Source: Syntrophaceae bacterium UBA3084 (lineage in GTDB: Bacteria > Desulfobacterota > Syntrophia > Syntrophales > UBA6807). Taken from it: a DNA stretch of 21,237 nucleotides. The notes beneath the pieces are model-generated. The model was not told the DNA's origin, searched no databases, and saw only the letters and a list, made by a program, of their open reading frames with translations. A program made the translations under genes and the position numbers. This document shows positions 1-6,006 of this stretch, piece after piece; the first letter of the stretch is position 1, and each line of letters begins with the position of its first letter. The DNA lies in assembly GCA_002367335.1 (NCBI GenBank), contig DFBI01000048.1, positions 4,254 through 25,490 on the forward strand, in the 5' to 3' direction.

Positions 1-34
1 AACGCTTACTAAATTCTTTTGCCGTTCGACTGAG

Positions 35-59
35 CTCACACCGAAGTCTCACGCCGAAG
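35..59. repeat. Imperfect tandem 12-mer, possible dispersed intergenic repeat
   Basis: CTCACACCGAAG (35-46) and CTCACGCCGAAG (48-59) are 11/12 identical with one base between them, next to the palindrome TGAGCTCA (31-38). The sequence resembles the short extragenic repeats rich in 'ttcgactgagctca' that recur in many environmental genomes; that likeness is from memory. No gene is visible in bases 1-115. Confidence 0.35.
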
Positions 60-115
60 CCAATTTTGCAAGAACTTTTCAATTAAGAATCTATTAAGTT
101 TCTGACCGGGGAAAG

Positions 116-859
116 TCAAGTTTTTTGTTTTTCCACATACCTTTCAACATGACGGCAAATCCCTCTGACAATTCGAACCTCCTTTGAATAAAGATGTATT
201 CTTTGAAAAAACCGGCGAATACACATCATCCAGTACTCAGGATTTTCCGGATTGATAAACCCGACTTTGATGAACATCTTTTTGAGATGTTCGTACATTG
301 CCTCTACCTCCGCCGATGTAGCCAGTCGCGGTGTGAATCTTTTAACGTATCCCCTGGAAGCGACAAACATCTCATAACAACAGATCATTACGGCATGGGA
401 AAGATTCACAGATTTAAATTGATCCGACGTTGGTATATTCACAAGCGTGTGGCAGTATTTTAATTCTTCATTGGTAAGCCCTCTGTCTTCCGGACCAAAA
501 ACAAGGGCAATGCTATTATTTCTTGATATATCAACGAGCCGTATAGCCAAATCACGGGGTGAGATTGCTGGCTGCCGCGCACTTTTGGTCCCCAGCCTGG
601 CAGTTGTTCCAATAATATAGTGAAAGTTTACAAGCGCTTCCTGCAGGTTTTCATAATACTGAATATTGTCAATAATGTCCGCAGCAACATGGGTTGCCAT
701 CTGTTTCATCATACCTATATCGAGCTTTTCGTAACAAACGACAGAAAGTCTTTCAATCCCCATATTTTTTAAACACCGGGCCGTAGAGCCTATATTGCCC
801 GGGTATTTGGGGCTGACGAGAACAATTGTCACATTTTTTATATTTACTTTCTCTTTCAT
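116..859 (-). CDS. trmJ: tRNA (cytidine/uridine-2'-O-)-methyltransferase TrmJ-like (SPOUT family)
   Basis: Probable SAM-dependent 2'-O-methyltransferase of the TrmH/SpoU (SPOUT) superfamily; TrmJ methylates the ribose of tRNA position 32. All three SPOUT motifs are visible: N22-IGSTAR-28 (motif 1), VFGPEDRGL at 120-128 (motif 2) and SVNLSHAV at 150-157 (motif 3), the last two forming the knotted cofactor site. At 247 residues it matches E. coli TrmJ (246), and its C-terminal region (about 183-245) also resembles TrmJ, which favours TrmJ over shorter TrmL-type enzymes. It is divergent from rsmG across 80 bases, so it has its own promoter. No strong ribosome binding site precedes the ATG, only a weak AAGAAAGA. 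The exact target nucleotide is inferred from the family. Confidence 0.85.
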   Translation of the reverse strand: MKEKVNIKNVTIVLVSPKYPGNIGSTARCLKNMGIERLSVVCYEKLDIGMMKQMATHVAADIIDNIQYYENLQEALVNFHYIIGTTARLGTKSARQPAISPRDLAIRLVDISRNNSIALVFGPEDRGLTNEELKYCHTLVNIPTSDQFKSVNLSHAVMICCYEMFVASRGYVKRFTPRLATSAEVEAMYEHLKKMFIKVGFINPENPEYWMMCIRRFFQRIHLYSKEVRIVRGICRHVERYVEKQKT

Positions 860-939
860 TTATGATCTTTCTTAAGACACTTATTATTATTTCCTGTATC
901 ATTATTCTAAAATCAACCACTAAGCAAATCAACAATTAA

Positions 940-1602
940 ATGAAAGATTTAAAAGATATATTAACCGGTGCATCACAGGAAATCGGTATCAACCTGGGAA
1001 ATCGGGAAATAAGTCTCTTTCAGGAGTATTACGAGGAGCTGATATTCTGGAATAAGAAAATATCGCTGGTCTCAAGAAAATCTACCCTCGATATACCGAT
1101 AAAACATTTTATAGATTCACTAACGGTATTGCCATTCATTGATGATAGAAAAACGAACCTGTTAGATATCGGGTCGGGCGCCGGATTTCCAGGAATACCC
1201 ATAAAGATTGTAATGCATTCTTTAGAGGTCTTCCTCCTGGACTCATCCCGAAAAAAAACATCCTTTCTCAAGAATGTAGTACAAAAACTGGAACTTGGGA
1301 GAACATTTGTAATCAACGACCGGGTCGAAAAATTAATAGCAGAAGAAAACCACACAGGTGCTTTTGATATTATCATATCCAGAGCTTCTTTTAAACTTCC
1401 CCAATTCATTAAAACAGGGTCTCCTTTGTTGTCTGAAAAAGGTGTTTTAATAGCAATGAAGGGAAAACAAATAAACGATGAAATAAAAGAAGCCGAAAAA
1501 ATAGCGCAAAAGATAAAACTCGTTTTCACCGGCCATCATGAGATAAAATTGCCCGTGACGGGAGATGCAAGAAAAATCTTAATATTTCAAAAATTATCGT
1601 AG
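940..1602 (+). CDS. rsmG: 16S rRNA (guanine-527-N7)-methyltransferase RsmG (GidB)
   Basis: Methylates N7 of G527 in 16S rRNA using SAM. The Rossmann-fold SAM motif LLDIGSGAGFPGIPIKI sits at residues 74-90. The family blocks KISLVSRKS (40-48) and HFIDS (56-60) lie before it, and DIIISRA follows. Length 220 is normal for the family. It lies directly upstream of parA, the order rsmG-parA-parB being common near bacterial origins; the usual neighbour mnmG (gidA) is absent on the left and replaced by a divergent trmJ. No clear Shine-Dalgarno precedes the ATG. Identification is firm. Confidence 0.95.
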   Translation: MKDLKDILTGASQEIGINLGNREISLFQEYYEELIFWNKKISLVSRKSTLDIPIKHFIDSLTVLPFIDDRKTNLLDIGSGAGFPGIPIKIVMHSLEVFLLDSSRKKTSFLKNVVQKLELGRTFVINDRVEKLIAEENHTGAFDIIISRASFKLPQFIKTGSPLLSEKGVLIAMKGKQINDEIKEAEKIAQKIKLVFTGHHEIKLPVTGDARKILIFQKLS

Positions 1603-1626
1603 TATATAAAAATAATTTATATCTTC

Positions 1627-1668
1627 TAAATTTACCTATTTTATGATAGCTTAAATTTACTAATTTTA
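1627..1668 (+). repeat. Direct repeat, 17-mer twice, upstream of parA
   Basis: TAAATTTACCTATTTTA (1627-1643) and TAAATTTACTAATTTTA (1652-1668) agree at 15 of 17 positions, with starts 25 bases apart. They lie in the A+T-rich 83-base gap between rsmG and parA. They could be protein-binding sites controlling parAB or chance similarity in A+T-rich DNA; no function is demonstrated. Confidence 0.45.
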
Positions 1669-1685
1669 AATGCAACCTTACACTA

Positions 1686-2471
1686 ATGAAATATCAAAAA
1701 GATCGGAAAATCATCTGCATAGCCAATCAAAAAGGGGGTGTTGGTAAAACAACAACAGCCATCAATTTGTCTGCGTCTTTAGCTGCCGCAGAAAAAAAAA
1801 CCCTTTTGATAGATTGTGATCCCCAGGGGAATGCTGGCAGTGGCGTGGGAATAAACAGATCTGATATCAATGAAAAAAATCTTTATCATGCATTAATCGG
1901 CGAGATACCACTTTCGGACGTAATTTTTAATACATCCATACCTACCCTTGATATTGTTCCATCCAACCAGGACCTTATCGGTGTAGAAGTGGAATTTGTC
2001 TCACTCCCGGACAGAGAAAAGAAACTGAGAGCAATCTTGAAAAGTTTGCATTCTTCTTATGAGTATTTAATAATTGATTGTCCACCTTCGTTGGGGTTCC
2101 TGACCGTTAATTCTCTTGTAGCATCCGACTTTCTTATAATTCCGCTACAATGCGAGTATTTTGCCATGGAAGGACTCGGACAGTTATTACGTACCTTTAA
2201 GCTGATACAGGCACGACTAAATCCATCACTGGCTCTGGGCGGTATTTTATTAACAATGTTTGACACGAGAAATCGACTCTCTCATAGCGTGGCGAAAGAA
2301 GTGAAAAATTTCTTTGGAAGCAGAGTTTTTAAGACTGTTATTCCGAGAAATGTCAGGCTCTCTGAAAGTCCAAGCCATGGATTACCGGTTATACTCTATG
2401 ACATTAAATGCCGTGGTGCTATAGCGTATATGGAGTTTGCACAAGAAATATTATCCAACGGGAGGATATAA
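1686..2471 (+). CDS. parA: Chromosome partitioning ATPase ParA (Soj)
   Basis: Walker-type P-loop ATPase that drives origin segregation with ParB by nucleotide-dependent non-specific DNA binding. The deviant Walker A KGGVGKTT with signature lysine is at 16-23, followed by the LLIDCDPQGN motif (about 40-49) and LIIDCPPSLG (Walker B region, about 128-137). At 261 residues it is a short chromosomal-type ParA without the N-terminal helix-turn-helix extension of plasmid type Ia proteins. It overlaps parB by one base (TAATG). No recognisable ribosome binding site precedes its ATG. Its place beside dnaA fits chromosomal rather than plasmid partitioning. Confidence 0.95.
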   Translation: MKYQKDRKIICIANQKGGVGKTTTAINLSASLAAAEKKTLLIDCDPQGNAGSGVGINRSDINEKNLYHALIGEIPLSDVIFNTSIPTLDIVPSNQDLIGVEVEFVSLPDREKKLRAILKSLHSSYEYLIIDCPPSLGFLTVNSLVASDFLIIPLQCEYFAMEGLGQLLRTFKLIQARLNPSLALGGILLTMFDTRNRLSHSVAKEVKNFFGSRVFKTVIPRNVRLSESPSHGLPVILYDIKCRGAIAYMEFAQEILSNGRI

Positions 2472-3328
2472 TGCCTAAAAAAAACTCTCTCGGGAAAGGT
2501 CTTGGAGCTATTTTTTCAGACCTGATCGACGATACGACAGAAAAACCAATTTTTGTCACGTGTGGCATTGAAGAATTATCACCAAACAGATTTCAGCCAA
2601 GAAAAATTTTTGACGGAAAAGAACAGAAAAATCTTGTAGCTTCTATTAAAAAAAACGGCATCATCCAGCCCATCATTGTGAGAAAACTGGATTCCGGTTA
2701 TGAAATTATTGCAGGAGAACGCAGATGGAGGGCTGCACAAGAGGCCCAATTGAATAATGTGCCCGTCATCATCAAGGAAGCGAACGATATTGAGGTGGCT
2801 GAACTATCACTTATAGAAAACATCCAGCGTGAAGACCTGAATCCGATTGAAGAGGCCAAAGCTTATCAAACACTGATGAAAAAATTTCAGTTATCCCAGG
2901 AAGAGATTTCTGAACGAGCGGGGAAAGATCGCTCTACTATAGCAAATACTACCAGGCTGCTGAAGCTTCCATCAGAAGCACAGAATGCATTGATCCGGAA
3001 AACCATCTCTGCTGGTCACGCAAGATCTCTCCTGTCTTTAGATGCCAGAAAACAGCAGGACATGGTACTGAAAGAGATTATAACTAAAAAACTGAGTGTA
3101 AGAGAAACAGAAACCCTGATAAAGAACATAAAAAAGGTTCCATTAGAAAAGAAGAAGGTGAAAAAAAGCGGAGAGGTACTTGAAGTGGAAAACCAACTAT
3201 CTAAAAAGCTCTTGACGATGGTAAAAATAAATCATGCAAAAAGAGGAGGAAGAATTCAGATCATATTTCGTGATTCTGAAGATTTAAACAGACTAACAAA
3301 ACTCATTATGGAAATAGAATATTTGTAA
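2471..3328 (+). CDS. parB: Chromosome partitioning protein ParB (Spo0J), CTP-dependent DNA clamp
   Basis: Binds parS, loads as a CTP-dependent sliding clamp and works with ParA and SMC. The start is set at the ATG overlapping the parA stop, with GGAGGA at 2461-2466; an open frame runs 63 bases further up, but the protein then begins with the family-typical MPKKNSLGKGLGAIF. Seen: ParB/Srx CTPase motifs GERRWRA (82-88) and ENIQRED (116-122), then the DNA-recognition helix-turn-helix around LSQEEISERAGKDRSTI (141-157), a lysine-rich linker (about 218-238) and a C-terminal dimerisation region. Length 285 is typical. No convincing parS was found in this window. Confidence 0.95.
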   Translation: MPKKNSLGKGLGAIFSDLIDDTTEKPIFVTCGIEELSPNRFQPRKIFDGKEQKNLVASIKKNGIIQPIIVRKLDSGYEIIAGERRWRAAQEAQLNNVPVIIKEANDIEVAELSLIENIQREDLNPIEEAKAYQTLMKKFQLSQEEISERAGKDRSTIANTTRLLKLPSEAQNALIRKTISAGHARSLLSLDARKQQDMVLKEIITKKLSVRETETLIKNIKKVPLEKKKVKKSGEVLEVENQLSKKLLTMVKINHAKRGGRIQIIFRDSEDLNRLTKLIMEIEYL

Positions 3329-3335
3329 TAAAAAC

Positions 3336-3367
3336 TTATCCACAGCTATTGATAACCCTGTTTATAA
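3336..3367. promoter_or_regulatory. DnaA-box pair upstream of dnaA
   Basis: A perfect consensus DnaA box TTATCCACA is at 3336-3344 on the + strand, and TGTTTATAA at 3359-3367 is TTATAAACA on the - strand, the same 9-mer found twice after dnaA. The whole parB-dnaA gap is only 49 bases, so these boxes probably serve dnaA autoregulation and/or one half of a bipartite origin. The consensus is known; use of the variant box is inferred. Confidence 0.7.
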
Positions 3368-3377
3368 GGAAATTATT

Positions 3378-4730
3378 TTGGAAGCACTCTGGACAAAAAG
3401 CCTTAAGATTATTAAAGAAAAAGTAAGCCAACAAAATTTTGAGACATGGATTAATCCGATCAAGATTATTTCTGTAGAAGGAAATAATATTCATCTTTCC
3501 GTGCCGAATAAATTTTTTAAGAACTGGGTCTCCGAAAATTATTTTAATAGTATTAATGATGCCATGTCTAAAGTAATGGGGGTTAATATTAATCTGAACC
3601 TTGTTGTTAATAAACTAGATTATGTACAAAAACCAGCAACCGGGGAAGAAACGGAAGACAATAAAATACATACCACCAGGAAAACAAGAAAATACAAAGT
3701 AAATACATCCCTTAATTCAAATTATAGCTTTGATAGATTTGTCGTAGGATCATCAAATCAATTTGCTCATGCTGCAGCGGTTGCGGTTGCAAAGCAACCG
3801 GCACGCACCTACAATCCCCTTTTTATTTACGGTGGTGTTGGCCTTGGTAAAACGCACCTTCTTAATGCAATAGGTTTTCTCACGCTATCTCTCTACCGGG
3901 ATATGAACGTTTTATATGTATCAGCCGAAGAATTTATGAATGAACTTATCAACTCTATCAGATATGACAGGATGCCGGGCTTCCGCAAAAAATACAGAGA
4001 GATAGACTCTCTTCTGATAGATGATATACAATTTATAGCCGGTAAGGAGAGAACCCAGGAAGAGTTTTTCCATACTTTCAATACATTGCACGATTCTGGT
4101 AAACAAATTGTTGTAACAAGTGATAAATTTCCTAAAGAGATACCAAAATTGGAAGAAAGATTAAGATCACGGTTTGAGTGGGGACTTATTGCAGATATTC
4201 AACCACCGGAAATCGAGACAAGGGTGGCTATTCTGGAAAAGAAAGCACATGAAAATAATATTAATATACCGGCTAATGTTTCATATTATATAGCTTCTCG
4301 TGCGGGTGATAATATAAGAGAGTTGGAGGGTTATCTTACCAGAATTGCGGCGTTTTCTTCTCTAACAGGAAGAGAAATAAATATGGAACTTGTAAAAGAG
4401 GTATTAAAAAAAGTATTAAAGCAGGGTGAAAAGAAACCTGTTAATATAGAAGATATTTTAAAAATTATAACAAAAAAGTTTGATATTAAAATATCGGAAA
4501 TAAGATCTCGGAAAAAAAGCAAAAACCTTGTTCTTCCCAGACAAATTGCAATGTACCTTTCAAGAAAGTTAACAAATTATTCCTTCCCTGATATTGGTAT
4601 AAAAATAGGTGGGAGAGACCACTCAACAGTTATATATGCGAACAATAAAATTGCAAAAATGATTGAAAAAGATAGTAAAATAAGAAAAACCGTAATGGAA
4701 ATAGAGAACCATTTACTCAACAATATTTAA
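3378..4730 (+). CDS. dnaA: Chromosomal replication initiator DnaA
   Basis: AAA+ ATPase that binds DnaA boxes and unwinds oriC. The start is TTG with AAGGA at 3366-3370 seven bases before it; the resulting N-terminus (MEALWTKSLKII...FETWINPI) is the typical domain I. Domain III has Walker A GGVGLGKT (152-159) and Walker B LLIDD (212-216). Domain IV ends with the DNA-binding signature GGRDHST (411-417), whose DHST contacts the box. Length 450 is normal. The gene is notably A+T-rich compared with gyrA. The candidate origin follows it immediately. Confidence 0.98.
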   Translation: MEALWTKSLKIIKEKVSQQNFETWINPIKIISVEGNNIHLSVPNKFFKNWVSENYFNSINDAMSKVMGVNINLNLVVNKLDYVQKPATGEETEDNKIHTTRKTRKYKVNTSLNSNYSFDRFVVGSSNQFAHAAAVAVAKQPARTYNPLFIYGGVGLGKTHLLNAIGFLTLSLYRDMNVLYVSAEEFMNELINSIRYDRMPGFRKKYREIDSLLIDDIQFIAGKERTQEEFFHTFNTLHDSGKQIVVTSDKFPKEIPKLEERLRSRFEWGLIADIQPPEIETRVAILEKKAHENNINIPANVSYYIASRAGDNIRELEGYLTRIAAFSSLTGREINMELVKEVLKKVLKQGEKKPVNIEDILKIITKKFDIKISEIRSRKKSKNLVLPRQIAMYLSRKLTNYSFPDIGIKIGGRDHSTVIYANNKIAKMIEKDSKIRKTVMEIENHLLNNI

Positions 4731-4761
4731 CATAAATACTATACGTTATAAACAAACTATA

Positions 4762-4792
4762 TTTACTTATATATTTAAAATAAATAAGTAAA
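4762..4792. repeat. 31-base near-perfect A+T palindrome
   Basis: The arms TTTACTTAT (4762-4770) and ATAAGTAAA (4784-4792) are perfect inverses. Inside them TATTT (4772-4776) pairs with AAATA (4778-4782) around A4777, leaving a single A/A mismatch (4771/4783). There is no following T-tract, so it does not look like a normal terminator of dnaA. It could be a cruciform-prone origin element or a protein-binding site. Confidence 0.7.
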
Positions 4793-4819
4793 ATTAAGTT
4801 ATAAACATATCAACAGTAA

Positions 4820-4834
4820 CTATTACTACTACTA
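4820..4834 (-). promoter_or_regulatory. DnaA-trio repeat tract
   Basis: The + strand CTATTACTACTACTA reads on the complementary strand, 3' to 5', as GAT AAT GAT GAT GAT: five consecutive triplets fitting the DnaA-trio consensus (3'-[G/A]A[T/A]-5') used to load DnaA on single-stranded DNA. It begins four bases after the last box-like sequence (4807-4815), the expected arrangement. Confidence 0.6.
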
Positions 4835-4879
4835 GAAATTTTATTTAACTAAAATTAAAGTATAAATATAGGTGATAAT

Positions 4880-5989
4880 ATGGATTTTAATGTGGAAAGA
4901 AATACTTTTTTGGAAGGAATACAGAAAACTCTTGGAATAGTAGAAAGAAAAACAACAATACCGATATTAAATAATGTTCTCATTAAAACAGATAATAATC
5001 AAATAAGAATAATAGCAACAGATCGAGAAATAGGTCTGATATCCGATTATAAAGCAGATATTGTTATTCCCGGTGAAATAACGGTATCGGCTAGAAAGTT
5101 ATTTGAAATGGTTAGGGAAATACAGGGAGATGTAATCAATATTAAAAAAATGGATAATAATTGGGTGAATATTACCTGTGCAAAAATAGATTATAGAATT
5201 CCGGGAATAGCAACGGATGATTTTCCCGAAGTACCCGATAATCAAGATGTTAGTTTATCGACAATTCCTTGTAGTATTTTGAAAGAAATGATTCATAAGA
5301 CATTTTTTGCTATTTCAAACGATGAGATGAAAGTAAGTCTTACTGGGGTATTTTTCCATATGGAAAAGGGTTTGATTGAAATGGTTGCCACAGATGGGCA
5401 CAGGTTATCCATTGCAAAAACACAATATAAAGGTGAGATGCTTTCTAATATTGATATTGATGGTATTATAATACCAAGAAAAGGAGTTAGTGAGATAAGA
5501 AAACTTGTTGATGATGAAACTGGTGACGTCCAATTAGGGGTTACAAAAGGAGTATGTATCGTTAAAAAAGGTAGTACACTACTAAGAGTCAGTTTACTGG
5601 ATGCGGAATATCCGGATTATCATAAAGTTATACCCGAAGGGGAAGGAATTAGGGTACAGGTAGACAGGGACATGATATTGCATTCATTGAAGAGGATGAG
5701 TGTTATTTCGAGTGAGAGGTTTAGCGGTGTGAAAATAAAGGTTGCAAATAATAAAATAGTATTAAGCTCAACCAATCCTGATGTTGGGGAGGCCAATGAT
5801 GAAATAGATATATCTTATAGTGGAAAAGAGTGTGAAATGGGATATAATGTAAAATATCTAATTGATGCGATAGATGTTATTGCTGAAGATAGTATATTAA
5901 TTGAGATGAGAGAGGCATATGGGCCCGGAGTGGTTATGTCGTCAGGTAGCGATAAATACATATGTGTAATTATGCCATTAAGATTATAA
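4880..5989 (+). CDS. dnaN: DNA polymerase III beta subunit (sliding clamp)
   Basis: Forms the dimeric ring clamp that tethers polymerase III to DNA. Clamp-family blocks are visible: KTTIPILNNVLI (24-35), ISGR-equivalent TVSARKLFEMVREI, FAISNDEMKVSLTGVFF (mid-domain) and ATDGHRLSIAK. The C-terminus PGVVMSSGSDKYICVIMPLRL is the usual ending that lines the partner-binding pocket (MPMRL in E. coli). Length 369 is typical. AGGTGA (4870-4875) precedes the ATG. gyrB follows 17 bases later with no recF. Very A+T-rich, like dnaA. Confidence 0.97.
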   Translation: MDFNVERNTFLEGIQKTLGIVERKTTIPILNNVLIKTDNNQIRIIATDREIGLISDYKADIVIPGEITVSARKLFEMVREIQGDVINIKKMDNNWVNITCAKIDYRIPGIATDDFPEVPDNQDVSLSTIPCSILKEMIHKTFFAISNDEMKVSLTGVFFHMEKGLIEMVATDGHRLSIAKTQYKGEMLSNIDIDGIIIPRKGVSEIRKLVDDETGDVQLGVTKGVCIVKKGSTLLRVSLLDAEYPDYHKVIPEGEGIRVQVDRDMILHSLKRMSVISSERFSGVKIKVANNKIVLSSTNPDVGEANDEIDISYSGKECEMGYNVKYLIDAIDVIAEDSILIEMREAYGPGVVMSSGSDKYICVIMPLRL

Positions 5990-6006
5990 AGCAGGGGTAT
6001 TTTTAG

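Larger units (their letters stand above)
4731..4879. other. Candidate replication origin (oriC) between dnaA and dnaN
   Basis: This 149-base gap has no coding potential and is extremely A+T-rich. In order it holds TTATAAACA (4746-4754), a 31-base near-palindrome (4762-4792), TTATAAACA again (4799-4807), the weaker ATATCAACA (4807-4815, two mismatches to TTATCCACA), a DnaA-trio tract (4820-4834) and an A+T-only-like stretch (4836-4870) that could be the unwinding element. The order box, trio, A+T-rich DNA, dnaN is the one known from Bacillus subtilis. Location beside dnaA and the ordered motifs support the call; function is inferred. Confidence 0.65.

Noticed and set aside
2552..2567. parS-like site (TTTGT-CACGTG-TGGCA) inside parB
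   Set aside because: Only the CACGTG core and a few flanking bases match TGTTTCACGTGAAACA (11 of 16) and the site is within coding sequence. A parS inside spo0J is known in Bacillus, but this match is too weak to call.
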